A stretch of DNA of 64,000 bases from Sweltsa coloradensis. Lineage: Eukaryota > Arthropoda > Insecta > Plecoptera > Chloroperlidae. Each line of letters opens with the position of its first letter. Within the stretch, counting starts at the first letter, position 1. Location: contig JAMZAV010000317.1 of assembly GCA_024449915.1 (NCBI GenBank), positions 937,501 through 1,001,500 of the forward strand, in the 5' to 3' direction. Shown piece by piece: positions 45,925 to 59,339 of this stretch. The position numbers and the translations under genes are program-made. The notes under the pieces were generated by a model, which searched no databases, was not told the DNA's origin, and saw nothing but the letters and a program-made list of their open reading frames with translations.

Positions 45925-46635
45925 GGATGAGCGAAGCGAAGACTTTAATTTCACTGACCCCCCAAAAAATTTAGCTCGGGTGTTTTTTTGTTTGTTTATT
46001 TTTTTGTCTGTTTGTTCGCTCTCGACTGGGAAAACGGCATATGCGATCTTGATGAAAATTTGAGGGGACCTTCGAAATCTCAAAATTTAGACCTGTCACG
46101 TTTTTGGGTACAATCGAAGAAATATTTCTCATGAATATCGTACTTTTACGATTTTTTTCGATTTTTAGTGCGATATTTTCGTGACATTTGGTCCGATTCA
46201 AACCAAACTGGTAGGGCTACAACGTTCATATTTCTCATGGACATTAAGGTTATAGTGATGTAGTACCTTTTGAAAGAAAATGTTAAAAAAAAGTTAGCCA
46301 GAATTCATAGAAATAAAGGTTTTAATATAAGTTTTTTAATTTTTAGTCGATATTTTCGTCACATTTAGGCCGATTCTGACTAAACGGGTGGAGCTTCAAC
46401 GAAAGAAAAAGTTGAAAAAGTTAGCCAGAATCCATAGAAATAAGGGTTTTAATATGAGTTTTTTGAGGTTTATAATAAAAATTAACAAATAGAAACTTGA
46501 CAACAATCACCTACAATGCATTCAAAAAGCACTTGCAAAGGAAAAGTGCAAACAAACGCAAAAAAAGGCAATCAAAAACTTTACAAAAAAGCTCATCTAT
46601 CAACGCGGCGGGACTTAAGCGTTTTCCTGGATTAT
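45925..46635 (+). mobile_element. Dispersed GGATGAGCG-ended repeat, copy 4 (longest)
   Basis: Both ends are present: GGATGAGCGAAGCGAAG on the left; GCTCATCTATCAACGCGGCG then GGACTTAAGCGTTTTCCTGG on the right. The interior has an internally repeated TAGCCAGAAT(T/C)CATAGAAAT block and no transposase. Confidence 0.6.
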
Positions 46636-46750
46636 TATCAGACATTCTGAAATTCTACTTGATTTAACTGCAACAATTTAAGTCAATAGACAGTAATTAT
46701 TTTTTGGGGATTTATCTTCAATCATTTATAGTAAGTGACATGAATGATTT

Positions 46751-46938
46751 GTAGGATGCTCGCTGAAGGGTTTTTGACCTTCTTTAGGTGACTATAGCTA
46801 TTTATTAAATTATTAGGGTGTTCAGGGAATTAACTTCTGATAACTACCAACTTCAGTCTGGATTGCCGATCTCGAATGGATTATAACTCGGCACTTATCT
46901 ACAATCTAAGTCTCGAGACAAAACTGTCGGTTATAGTT
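46751..46938 (-). mobile_element. tRNA-headed SINE, copy 3 (degraded)
   Basis: TAGGATGCTCGCTGAAGGGT, then TCTGGATTGCCGATCTCGAA, and an end at AAAACTGTCGGTTATAG, aligning with the copies at 29.2 and 43.7 kb. Confidence 0.5.
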
Positions 46939-47057
46939 CGTAGTTTCTGTAGACTATTATATTATGCATAAGTGCAATTTGTACGTCGCAAGACTTTGAG
47001 GCGTCGCGACGCTGCTTTCTCTCCGATGTTGAAGTAGCACCATCTCGTTGTTTGGCG

Positions 47058-47233
47058 TAGGCCGGAAATCTTTACTGTTGTTGAGCTAGTAAGTAGTTTG
47101 ACTTGACGTAGGAAATATTTACTATTGTTAAGATAATAAGTAGTTTGACTTGACGTAGGAAATCTTTACTGTTGTTGAGCTAAGTAGCTTGACTTGACGT
47201 AGGGAATCTATACTATTGTTAAGCTAAGTAGCT
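47058..47233. repeat. 44-48-bp tandem repeat, about four copies
   Basis: The unit carries TTTACT(G/A)TTGTT(G/A)AG and GTAG(T/C)TTGACTTGACGTAGG with small indels. Confidence 0.8.
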
Positions 47234-47276
47234 TAACAATAGGGTGGGATGGTATGTACGTTTACAAGTATAATTG

Positions 47277-48150
47277 AACGAGTGAGCGTAGCGAACGGAG
47301 TGATCTCCATTCGACTTAAACGGCCCTTATTGTTTTTCTGCGTGCGTGTGTGTGTGTGTACGTTGAAAATCAGCCGAATCGCTGAACAGATTGCGCTGAA
47401 ATTTTAAACAGACATCCGGTACGAGTTTATTGAGAACTGCTAACAAAATCAGCAAGATTCATTGCGATTTAAACCTACAAGAAATAATAAACTGAAAAAT
47501 AGACTTCCAATGTTTAGAAATTATTTTAACGACAATGTTTTAGATTTTGAAAAAATATTTTTTGTTTGTTATTCGCCTGGCCGTGAAATGCCGTGCCCAT
47601 GCAAGTCTGTCGAATGTTGCACGTCAAGGTACCCCAAATTCCGCTCGTAGATTGAGTAAACTTGCAATATTTTCACGTATTTCGTACTGGCTATGTTTAC
47701 CATAGTAGGCCATATTGCCACAGATGATGGACTACACAGCGTTATATGCATTTCAAAACATGTTTAATTATTTTGAAATACAATCTAGAAATTACAAAAT
47801 CTTTCCCGACCAGGGGATTGAACCCACTTCTTTCACTTTTCGTCTACAAGGGCGCCTTAGCCAACTTGACTAGGAAAAGCCAAAGTCGTAGTTAGACGAG
47901 TGAGCGAGTCATGTGATGAGTACCCGGGAACATTTGCATTTAAGTTTGATAATTATATTCGTATAAATAATAGTTTTTTAAAATTTAGTTGGTATACGGG
48001 GACGGGCGCGTCAACTGTAAGGTCATAATGCGCCTCTCTAGCCTATGATAGTCTAGGTAGGCCTAAGGTAGGGGAAGAAAAGTAATGTAATCGGGTACTC
48101 AACACATGGCTCACTCACTCGTTTAATAACGACTTTGGCGTTTTCCCTAG
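47277..48150 (-). mobile_element. Composite repeat matching the 7.1-8.3 kb element, inverted
   Basis: From ACGAGTGAGCGTAGCGAACG through AACCTACAAGAAATAATAAA and a tRNA-like box (antisense, about 47805-47870) to the TIR unit 47869-48150. That unit's ends are GCCAAAGTCGTAGTTAGACG and AATAACGACTTTGGCG. It lacks the heptamer satellite and the internal duplication seen at 7 kb. Confidence 0.65.
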
Positions 48151-48587
48151 TGTTATATAAGTATAAGTTGTCAAGAGAAATACAAGTACATGGACATGCG
48201 TGACATATTTTATACTTTAGGAACTTATAGAAACAAACTGATTTAATAAGAGGAAGGCAAATATTTTGCTACTGGACTGCCAATATGATATATTTTCCGC
48301 GATATGAAGCGTGCGGCGTGCGGCGTGATGCGATTGCGATTGATCATTCACAATTCTAACAACACGAAATTTACAGTAAAGATTATACATCGATTGTTTG
48401 TGTATTAAGGGTAGAAAATACCACTTGCGAGAACACATATTCTAATAATTGAATGAATGTTGACTATATGACTCAACGTATCTATACCACGTTTATGTAC
48501 GTATTGTTTTGATTTATTAATGGGGTGGACACTGCTCTGTTCATATGGGCTTTATTGCGCAGCTGTGTTTTAAGCCAACTCATATTA

Positions 48588-48725
48588 TTATTATTTTATT
48601 GAATTTTACCTGCCCATAGGGCAGGAAGGCTAATGCAGGGCAAGTGTGGCCCTCTGTAGCCTGACGCAGTGATTACAGAGTTAAAATTTCAGATTACTTA
48701 TGCAGTAAATTTGGATTTAATTGTG
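48588..48725. repeat. Dispersed repeat, partner of 52496-52625
   Basis: Shares TGCCCATAG(G/A)GCAGGA, GGCTAATGCA, CCTCTGTAGCCT and CACAGAGTT with the later copy. Both start after a TTATTATT or TAATAATAAT tract, as expected for a retroposed fragment. Confidence 0.6.
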
Positions 48726-50785
48726 TTTAAAGTGGCCAATGACGACACTTTTGGCGAAATTTCGGTTAAAATCCTTTCCGGCCCAACGGTACCAAGGACC
48801 TATAACGTTTTTAATTTTTTATCTAGTTATTTTTTTTATATTTGACCCTCAATCTTTTTTTTTTAATAATAAGTTAATACATTTTTCCCCATTCCAATAG
48901 GGACCAAAAGTCAATTTTTTACAGTAGATAGAAAAAAAATCTTCAAAAAAGGCTAAAAACGGAAAAAATTTCGTTCGTCCCGGAAATATAATAAATCTTT
49001 ATAATTGCTATTATTTGAGATACAAAAAACCAAAATATACACACAAAAAATGAAATAATGTAGTTTTAGTATAGTATTTCAAATTTAAATTTTTACTTAA
49101 AATGAAGCTTTTATTCTAATCCCAAAATTTCTTAAAATTTCTTAAAATTCATGATAAAAAATATGAAAAAATACTAAAATTCTTTGAAAAATCGCAAAAT
49201 TAGAATTGTTTGTTTGTTTAAAAATACCTAATTTTCACAGATTTAATTTGGGCCTGAAAGTGTTCACAAAACAAGGTCACATTAACTAATTTTCTTCACT
49301 GGAGGGAGAATCAATGATCAAAATAAACATACGGCCATTCAAAACTATAATATTGCCGAAAAGGGTAAATATAAGTAATGTTTACAAACCCTCATTTCTC
49401 ATTTTAATCTTATTTCCGATTCTGAAGTTTTACGTTGAAACTTGACTAAGGCCTATATATGAAGAGACTTCCAGTGTTGGTCACGAAAATAAAATATATA
49501 GTGTAAGAGGATTACCTGCACTCCACTAGGAGATCGCCCTATTTACAATATTTAACAGGCGCCGCTTGATGCAAAGAAATTTCTTTTTGTGGGAAATATT
49601 AGGCCTATAAAATAGATACAACTTCAAATCAACAATGAGGCACCTGGTCCAGGCACCGACTTTGCGTGACAGACCGTATCACACTGCCACTGGGGTTAAA
49701 GTTTTGCCTTTTGACAGCTACCGTAATACGATGTGCGAACTCCGCATGTTTAAACATTATAGAATTCCAACTCGAAACTGCCCCCCGGCCCATTCAAACT
49801 ATTTGTGTACCACGTGACGGAAAACAACCTTTATGAATTTTCCTCACTGGTTGCGCTAAAATAACAATTCGCCACCTGGACATTGTTTGAAATTACCTCG
49901 TTGACATAGACATATAGCACATGTTTCATTTTCATATACTTGGACGGCCTATTAACTTGAACATTTAATAACCGTTTATTCGTTAAAACTTAAATGACAT
50001 TATTTTTATTCCGATCATTTGAAAATCTTTTCATCGGACAGTTATAGTAACTGCCTGGAAACATGAACATTTTGGGGTTTACTCTGTATCTAACATCTGT
50101 CCAACATTCTCGTCACTTTTTTCGCCAATCATGTGAAATTCGAGAGTTTCAGGAAGGTTTGGCGGCGCAGTATTTTCTTACTTTGGGCGACTGGTGGGCA
50201 ACGAATGAAATTGTAACATGGTTACAATAGGCGGAGAAGAAGAAATTACGTAATTTTCCTCGCCTACACTGATTTAAAAATGTGTTCGATACCAACTGGC
50301 AATATATCGGATAGCTAAGGTTCTTACAACAATATTAACATAATGTTTGTCAGCTACGAACGATAAGTTCACTATACTAAACCTCCAAAAGTGGCAACCT
50401 GGCATAGACCTTGGGCCTACTTTTACAGGGTTCTGGTTTTTAATTGATATTTTTTTAAACGGAGTTTCAAATTCCATTGTCTCCTAGCTTAAACGTTTAT
50501 AACAGATGTTTGAATACATACTTGATTGATTTGCACTGCCGAATGCTATGCAGCTTTGAGGAGTCTTTAACAAAACGCACTCTTTTAATGTGTTTTGACA
50601 TTGCGCTATGCCACTATTTATCCCCAGACGGCCATGACAGTTGGTTCAACGTCATCTGAAACCCTTGTATACACCAAGGACTCCTGCTGCAACCAGTGTT
50701 TTCAGTTAGCTCCGCCCAGTGACCTACTGGTCCTAGTTTAAACCGTTTAATACATGTGGAGTCATCTGGCCGCCGACTTCAGGGG
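48726..50785. other. Intergenic; no gene seen
   Basis: No domain-bearing frame. The 60-residue frame 49635-49817 has a few cysteines but no splice or signal context, and I do not support it. Confidence 0.4.
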
Positions 50786-50791
50786 CACAGT

Positions 50792-52165
50792 AATAATAAT
50801 AACTTTATTCACCTTAACTGGTACATTGCACAAGTATAACTCTTTGTAAAGAAAGTGAATAGCCTAGCCTATTGTTAAGAGTAATACATACATTTTAAAA
50901 GCAGGGGCTAGATGCCTATTATAAGTACTCTAGATCTAGTTGTAAATTTACCAAACATGTAGTTTTAGATAGGTAGGTACTTAAGTTTAGGTCAGACTAT
51001 GCCGCGCACTAAATTAAGTTAAAAGTCGGCTGGATGAAGGTATTCATTGATGGTGTAGAAGCAATGCTCTATTAGAAATGATTTCAATGTATTTTTGAAA
51101 GAGTCTAGTGATTGTATGTTTTTAAAATCTGGGGGTAGATGATTGTAGACGTACAGACATTGGTATTGAGGTCATTTGGAGAAACCCATGGTATTGTGAG
51201 TTGGGACATGAATTTTTTATTGCGATCTTGAATCATGGTCATGAATAGTTGAGTTTAATTTGAAGAGCTGAGGATTTGATTTGACTAAGATTGCTGCAAG
51301 TTGTATCAAAGTACTTGCTTAGATCAAGAGTTTTTGGGTAGGAAAGATATTTCGACATGAGGTACGCCAAGAGGCTCCTACTATTATTCGAATGACACGT
51401 TTTTGTAACCTAAATATTCTTATAGCTTGTGGCGAGTTTCCCCAGAAAATAAGTCCATATGATAGTGTGAGTGGATGTGTGCATGGTATATGAGAATAAG
51501 GACATTGTGGCTGACTAGGGCTTTAATTCTTCTGAGGAGGAAACAACCACTCTTTATCTTTGAGCAAACAGCGTCTATGTGGGTTGTCCAATCAAGGGTG
51601 TCAGTCATATGTAGACCCAAGAACTTGATGGAGTCAGAGCAGGCAATGCTCTTAGATGAGATGCAAATGAGGAGGCTTTCGGTGGGTGGAATTACCTGTG
51701 AGTGGAAATTTACAATACACCGTTTTTGATGGTTGAAGGGAATGGAGTTTATTGTTACAGTATTGTGACATTATGGAAGCTTGTTTATTGGACATTTGTG
51801 AGAGTGGTGCTTAAGATTTTTCTTTTTGTGCTGTGAGTATATGGCAGAAATCGTCGACATATTGTGTTAGTGAACCAGTGGTGAAATATTCTTGCATATC
51901 GTTGACATAAAGGAGGAAGAAGGGTGGTCCAAGAATGGTTCCTTGTGGGACACCACTTTTCAGGATCAGCAACTGAGAATGAAAAGGGTGGTAGGTGTTA
52001 GATTTGAGTTGTCAGATTACGGCTATTTGAGACCGGTCAGATAGGTAAGAGGAGATCCAGGAGTAGGCATGGCCCCTGATTCTCATTGATTCTAATTAGC
52101 ATAGTAGGATAGAGTGATCGATGGTGTCAAATGCTTTACTAAGACCGAAAAAAATGCCTATGTGC
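50792..52165 (-). mobile_element. 5'-truncated Jockey/CR1-group LINE
   Basis: Minus strand in order: SKAFDTIDHSILL (about 52120); SGVPQGTILGP (about 51960); TQYVDDF (about 51865, catalytic box); LDWTTHIDAVCSKIKSGCF (about 51540-51600); LSYGLIFWGN; the end FKNTLKSFLIEHCFYTINEY (about 51050-51105); and a (TTA)n tail at about 50792. Frameshifts and stops are frequent. It begins about 0.1 kb downstream of the odorant-receptor stop, on the same strand. Confidence 0.75.
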
Positions 52166-52275
52166 CTGAAAAGGCTTCACAGGGAGTCCTTAAAAAGATG
52201 GGATGCCTTGGCTAATACGTCCCAACAAAAGATGTGACTGCTTCCAAATTGGATCTCGTAACGGCAATTAGTAAT

Positions 52276-55200
52276 TCAATTGGTCTTTGCCTTTGCAAAG
52301 TCTTGACATGACACAGACGTATTGTACGCGAGTTTGCAAACCTGTAAGAAAAAACACAAGCCATCGTTAAACAATTTTTCAATGCAGATATTTTTGATAA
52401 TTATATTTGTTGTTGTACATTACAAAGTATAAATTTATTTGATTTTTGCAATGTTTAATTAAATGTTAATTTCTTAATAAAGTGTGGTAATAATAATAAT
52501 ATCATGTATTTTTTCTGCCCATAGAGCAGGAGGCTAATGCAAGGCACGCGTGTGAACCTCTGTAGCCTATTAAAAGGTCACAGAGTTCCAGATTCAGTTA
52601 CGTATCCAAATTCATATCGTAAACATACTATTTAATTTATGGAATTTATGGAACGACCGCAAAAAGTGTCATGTATTTAAGCCTTGAATTCCTGCTAGCA
52701 AGGCCGAATATTATGTATTCAACCAAAAGTGACTCGAGAAAAAAACAAATTACCTCGTGAAAATTCTTTATCGAAATTGGGTCCAGACCAGTAGGTTTGA
52801 ATTCTACCGGAACGTTAGCCCGGGTCATAATGAGCAGGATGTACCTCTTGAATGTCGGAGACGCATCCGTCCAATCACACGAGTAGGCAGCCTCGCCCAC
52901 TGCTTCACTCTGAGAAAAGCACGGGTGTTAAACCAGAAGAACATCACGATAAAAAATGGCGAAAAACATGATATTAACTTTCAATTGGCACCCTTACGGA
53001 TATAATAACAACTAAATTGTCTACTTTAACAATTTCAAAAACTCATTTTTACCTTAAATCTTTGTTTGTGGCTTAAGAAATAAATAGACACAACAAAAAA
53101 TTACAGCAGTGTTATAAATTAATACGAAACTTAGATGAAAGATACTAAAAATGATGGTGTACAAGCCAACTACACTTTTATCAATTGGTGGAATTCACAA
53201 AACGCACAAATTGTGTTAAATACTTTTACGAAATAATGTCAATTAAATTGACCTGGAGTATTATGTATCTATTAATAGTTTTAATAGTCTTAAAAGTTCT
53301 CTTATACATCATAGATGAGCTTGGACAAGGAAGATATAATATTTTGTTGATCGAATACCTCACCTGATCTGTTATGGTGTTCAGCAGACAGCTGAGCATG
53401 AAGTATCTGAACATTATGTCAAGCGGCGACATAATAACAAACAGCGTCTCCACTGTAGGCTCGTGCTAGAACAAAATAAATAACACCAAATAAACGAAAT
53501 CAAATGCCACACCTGACTAATCTACTTTGATGTTCAGCAGACTGCTGAGCAGGAACCATCTGAACATCATGTCAAGCGGCGACATTATAACACACGAGTC
53601 TATTGGTCATGTGTAATTCCGTGGCTGTTTTCGTAAAAGAGCAATGCATGTAGTATCAATCGATTTGTATTGTACCGCAGGTCAAAAAATTTTGAAGGTG
53701 GTAATCTTGAATTTTTGGCCGAGACCTGCCATAGCAAAAACAAGTAGGAGTAGGCAGCAGTAAGTTAAATTTGAAACTCGCATAATATATTTTAAGCATT
53801 CAACCGATTTCAATAGTACCGACTTACCGTTCGAAAGGTAATTGTAGAGCTTCAAATTATACACTAGCTATGTTCACAAAAATCTAATTTTATTTGACGT
53901 TAAGTTACAAAAACTGTAACTTTAAACACCGTATGTTATCGTTACAGAACTTTTGACTTAGATATATACTCGGGTGATACAACTTACTTTGACAAGGGTC
54001 ATGATTGTAAGCCCAAACATCAAGATGACTGTTAGAAAGATGACCATGCAGGAACTGTCCATAAAAGATGCAAGGGAATCCGATAATCTAAAAGAAATCA
54101 ACCAAACATATCATGGTGTAATATCAAAGACTTCAGTCTGTGTGTGTTTTGACACAGAACTGAAGAATTATTTTATTATTGCGATATGTAATAAGTAGAC
54201 CACTCATTATGAACAAAATAACTAAATGTGGAAAAATATCCAGCCTTTGTGGTAGCCAGGTCGTGAACCTGGGCATTCTTTAAAAAAAAAAATTAATACC
54301 ATCGGTTCTGCATACATGGGTTGGCTTATTGGATGATTTTCTTGATTGAGATTGAATTGTTATAAATGAAATTAATTATTTATAAAATAAGTAAAACGAA
54401 TTGTATTCCTCCGAAAGAATTTTTTTGCTATTTGTCCACAAAAACCATTTTAACAAAATTATGCTATTATAGACGAGTATGAATCGTTTCAATACACAAA
54501 CTGGTTGCGAGTAATTTTGCCATGCTAACTTGTTGAACCAACCTCAAAGCTGCCTGGTGGATCTTCACAGAGTCGATTAACTCTCCGATCATCTCCTGGT
54601 CAAGAGTCTCCAGTTTCTTGTACAGGGCGCGTTCTGCTGTTCCTGCCAATGGTTCTTTTAAACCCAGAATCCCAAGAAAGTCCTCGCCCTGGGCGGAAGT
54701 TGACAAGAACTCATCGTCAGCGTCACCAAGTATTGTTTCTAAAGAATGAACTTCATCCAGTTGATCGTTGACACTTTTGACAAGGTTTAGTTCATGAGCG
54801 CCGTCGACGACAAATACTCGCGAGTATGCGCTGCCTGCATACGATTCAATTTCAATCAAAGTCGAGTCATTTTTACGATCTTCCTCAAGTAATATATTAC
54901 TTCCCGTAACGACTAGGGGAATCGTTTTCAGATGTTGATTGGGTTCCAGAGTTTCTCCACCGAGGTTCACATCCGTATAAGTTAGTTCCATTCTCATCTT
55001 GTCTAAAGGTATTTTGTGGATGCCATTTATTTTACTACAAACGACCTTAAAATACATCAAAATTTCTAAGAGAAGATGCAAAATATAGCAAACGACGCAG
55101 TTTGTCCCGTTTATCATTGTGATTGCTTGGATGCACCTGGTGACCAGTGTGAGCTCGAAGGCGGGCGATACTGTCTCGTCGTAGGGGTACCACAAGCTGC

Positions 55201-58200
55201 AAACATCAAGAGTGTTGTAGTCTGATAGATAGAGGGCCAAGGGCCGGGTATAGCAAACATCAAATTACAAGGTTTTACATATTGTTGACAGACAATAAGT
55301 AAAACTCATTTTCGGATACTCCATTAGAGATGGTTCGGCGACATTTTATTGCAAACCAGTGATCATAGTGAAATGGCAATGATGCTACACCAGTGCCATG
55401 GACTTCTATATTGGTATAATGTTAAACATCTGCGTGTAAGTTGAAATACGTGAACATCAAGAGTTCAAGCTATGCTTTACCGTTCTACGTCTAGAAAATA
55501 TTAATCTCCAGAATTTTTTCCTTGAAGATTTTGCATTAATCCCTTCCTTCCATTGAAAATTTAACCACTTTCAGGTGCTATTTTACTCAGGCGTCTCCAT
55601 ACAATTAAAGAGTTCTAGTTTTGTTCTCTGTCAAACTAGACAAAATAATTGTTAATGCTACAAACTACAATATGAATTGGTTTAGAAACTAGTTTAATAT
55701 TTACCTCTCCCATTGTTTCCTTTGCGGATATAGTTTCACGAAGAACATCCCCGCAACTGCTAAAGAAAGACCTGGTATCCCATATTTCGTTGCAAATCTA
55801 GCAAATCTATCGAAATACTTGATAATTTTCTCAAGTTTCAAAGTGTGATATTCACTGTTAAAATCGACTTCGTGTTTAATTTGTTGTATGTCGTCAACAA
55901 TACATTTTATTGTTTCTTTTTTTAAATATGCCGTTCCCATAACCACAAGCCCAGGGGCGTATGTGCATAATGTGAGGGCATTCTGAAAGATGACCTGTTC
56001 ATCATGAAGGTTTTTGACAATGGCAACAGCTGAAAGCACCAAAGTTACGGTGGTGGTCGCCAGAGAGATAATTGCGACGCCGTTCCTCAGAATCTTAAGG
56101 GTGACTCGAAGTGGGCGATATCGCACCAGCAGTCGAGCAGCCAGGGTTGGTAGAACTGCAGGTAGAACTCAAGGTCGGGGTCTGGGCCGGGGTCTTCAAT
56201 GCACAGTCCTAAAACCAATCAGGTTGAACTCATACATTCTAAAAAGTATTTAATGTAATTCCTTTTCAAAAACATCAACTGATAGGCCTATATATCGTCG
56301 GTAGGCTTGAAATGATCTTATAAAACAATGACCCAGTCCTGCATGATAAACAAATTATAATCAAATTACCTAGTAAAATATCACATAAAATTAAATTAAA
56401 AATCACAACCGTTTTCGCAATAAATCTCTAAACATCCCTCCCCCCACCCCCCGTCTTCCACAAGGGACATAAGCCCCACCGGCCAAGGCCATGTATTAGT
56501 AACTGTATAGCAACAAGTTTATCCTCTTGGATGAGCTCGGACAAACCAGGTTTGGATGCAGAATGCTGGGGTTTATTCGAGAACGCATTACAGCTCTATA
56601 GTGTCCAATATGGGGTTGTTATTGTTATTGTACCAGTATGACAATTTTGAATCGCTACATATCTTTTTTATAGCATATTTTCAAAATATTGCCTAATTTT
56701 TATAATCTGCCCGAAAATAGGTTCCCAAAGAGTTAATGCGGTTTCATGTGTCCTAGAGTGTGTGTCAAATTCATACAAGAGATAATTTTTCTCGGAAATA
56801 TCGGCTAGTAGTAAATAGGAGACGACTACATTACTTGCCGAGACAAGAGGCGAGCTTTGGCCGCAACGTGAGAATCCTACCCGTGCCTATGGCTGGATCT
56901 GTTTGCACGGGTCTGTCCTTCCTTACCCTAAGCTAGAGTGGATTATAACGACCTAACGGTTGGTACGCCCTACAACCAAAAAAACAAAGTAAAAAAAATA
57001 ATGGTTGAAAATTGGATGTAAAGAAGTGGTTCAGTGCATGGAAACATTTGTTGGATTTGGAGATCGAGCAATTTTTAAATAGATATTAATTTTAACATTT
57101 AAAAAAAATCGTCCTCACTCATCCAACGGTCTTATTGCTATAATACTTGAACATTCGACACAGAATAATATTATATTTAAAAATCACCTCACCTCTTACA
57201 ACTTCCTCTAGAGGTTTGTTTACGTTTTATGCTCCACTACAACTTTGGTATTTAAAATAAATTTATAATGGCGGATTGAGTTAAAGGGGTATTTAACCGC
57301 TAAACTCAAAAAATATATTTCATTCAGGCTAACTAGTAATGAATTTAGCAATTAACAGAAAAACTATTGGGGCCACCATGACCTCCCAAAAAATTGTCAA
57401 ACATGACATTTTTAGAGCTAGGTCCCATCGGCAAAAATCTCCCATAAGAAATAACATGGGGACGATCTTTATGCCCCGTGACCTTGGAGGATTTTGATCC
57501 AAAAAAATATTGGCCATTATTGACGTACTCTACAGCCTTTTCTGTAAATTCTCTATATTTTGTTTTGTAATTTGGGCAAGTAGTTTGGTCAAAATATGCT
57601 GATTACCAAGATGGGCTGTGATTTTGGAATGCATATTTTTGCGTGTTTGAGGGTATATTTGGGCACAGTTTCAAGACACGATGTTATAAAGGGGCATTTT
57701 AGATTGGTACTATGCTCTAGTATCTATGTGGACCAAAAAAGAAGCAGGTTTAAAGCCGATATGAGAAATTTCCCAAAACACCAATTTTCGCTAATTTCTG
57801 GATCAAAAAAATTCAAAAATTCGTGTTAAATCACAGTTACAAGATATAATTTTTTAAATGGTCATTTTAGTGTAGTATTGTGCTAAAGATCACGTGGTAA
57901 AAAATAATTTTTGGGGTTTTTAGCCCCTTTAAGTTTTTATTAGCAAATTGTTCCGTTACAAACATACTTTTCAACCATGTTGAACGTGTCTCTTTTCCGT
58001 TCCAAAGTCTTTGTGTTGTGCGCTCTTTAACAGTCTTCAGAAAATAAAGGAACATGTGGCTAAAACACCTGAACATTTCTTATTAAAATTTGATCTTCGA
58101 AACAGGAGAAGTTAATTGACAATATTCAAACATAAAATCGTTACCCTACTAGTTTGTATGAACGAATACGAATCAGACACATTCCAAGCAATGCGTACTA

Positions 58201-58780
58201 ACATTGTAACATCTGCGACGCAGAACCGTGGCCAGAGCACTATGGAATCGGTTTCAACTATCGATTGGAACAAACCGTCATTCCAAAGCAAAAACAGATT
58301 CTTGCTAAAGATTTTGTTAAATTGGAAGCTTAAGAATCATACGTCTCATTAGATAAAGTCATGACCTACTAAACATTGACATCAGGGTTGATTGAAGGGG
58401 ATAAATTTAAAATTGAAAAGACCAGCATGAGAAAATACATACATCAATTTGTCGCATAATCTGTTACTCTATACTAGTAAATAATTATTTTGTACATTAT
58501 ATTATAATGCTAGTGCTCATCACTAAATATCGTATTTCGATAGCCACATTTGTTAGTTTTATGTTCGAATGATATATTGTCAAGGTTGGCATCCGCCTCT
58601 TCGTTTCCGCTTCAGTTGGTATTCTTTACTTGGAGACACCGGGATCATTTTGATTTCAATTAGAAAAATTATAACTTTGAGGTTCGGTCATGTTACAAAA
58701 TATCTTTGGTGAGTATTATTATTTTAATTTCACGAAAACCGCTTACCTTGAAAATAAGCATATTTCACGAGCAGCTTCAT
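52276..58780 (-). CDS. Insect odorant receptor (7tm_6), seven exons, with one frameshift
   Basis: Exons: 58780-58747 (MKLLVKYAYFQ), 56208-55705, 55196-54543, 54087-53988, 53465-53364, 52909-52754, 52341-52276 (TGA). All phases agree except exon 2, which is one base short. Its start reads GLCIEDPGP then DLEFYLQFYQPW, and the membrane part resumes in the next frame at RLLVRYRPLRVTLKILRNGV. Family marks: LWYPYDETVSPAFEL, KIHQAALR before TM5, SFMDSSCMVIFL (TM5), FRYFMLSCLLNTITDQ (TM6), EAAYSCDWTDASPTFKRYIL, and SIKNFHEVCKLAYNT (TM7). The gustatory TYxxxxxQF motif is absent. About 538 residues if repaired, longer than the usual ~400, because the TM4-TM5 loop in exon 3 is long and acidic (e.g. ILGDADDEF). 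Product: ligand-binding ion-channel subunit of olfactory neurons. The frameshift could be a pseudogene or a sequencing error. Confidence 0.85.
52496..52625. repeat. Dispersed repeat, partner of 48588-48725, near the receptor's last intron
   Basis: Located between receptor exons 7 and 6. It begins after TAATAATAAT and shares GCAGGAGGCTAATGCA and CCTCTGTAGCCTATTAAAAG with its partner. Confidence 0.6.
53518..53598 (-). pseudogene. Partial duplicate of odorant-receptor exon 5
   Basis: In the intron between exons 5 and 4, about 55 bases upstream (minus sense) of the true exon 5. It reads VIMSPLDMMFRWFLLSSLLN against VIMSPLDIMFRYFMLSCLLN in the true exon. It lacks the exon start (HEPTVETLF) and the donor side has diverged (ATCAAAGTAG), so it cannot replace exon 5. 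Similarity extends over about 78 bases. Confidence 0.8.
56209..58746 (-). other. Odorant-receptor intron 1; no further gene seen
   Basis: A 2.5-kb interval flanked by the donor GTAAGC (after MKLLVKYAYFQ) and the acceptor TGATTGGTTTTAG. Short frames inside (57329-57517, 57596-57829, 57867-58076, 58116-58352) have no motif. Confidence 0.6.
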
Positions 58781-59339
58781 TTTGACACGTGGTCTCTTCC
58801 TGCTTAGCTGCTGAGAGTCCCAATGTTGCTGCACAAGGTAAAGTCACTTAGCTGTTATTCCAAACAGCGTGCCAGGAGCGAATGTTTCCAAAGACGCGTG
58901 TTTCAATGAAGGTTTATGATAAACGTTTATTGATTTTTTCCGTCGACATGACTACACCGTATTGCACTACGCACCACCGTATTGTCAGTTTAGAGTCCAT
59001 AATAATAGGATCTGGATCTGAATAATATGCATGCCCTAATAATTTAGGCATGATATTATCCATATATTTTCACCGACCTTAACAACTGTGGGTCACAAAA
59101 TGCAACATTGTATCATTCGTAGAAATACGTTGAAATATTGACAAAATACGCCCGCCTATATGACGTGCATAGTATTAAAAATCCGAATACGAAGGATTTC
59201 TCCAAGGTCGAAATCTGTCCTTTATGAATATTTACCATTTAAGAATCGCTCTTGGGTACGTACTTAGATAAATTGTATGTTGGCGTATTCGGTATGACAA
59301 TAGTACCATTGCACGCAAACAAAATGTTTATGTTGTTGT

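Noticed and set aside
49635..49817. Small cysteine-containing peptide gene
   Set aside because: No hydrophobic signal, no splice sites in phase, and no relative in the window.
52276..58780. Gustatory receptor instead of odorant receptor
   Set aside because: The TYxxxxxQF signature of gustatory receptors is absent, while the HQ-TM5 spacing, the EAAYSCDW region and the short final exons fit 7tm_6.
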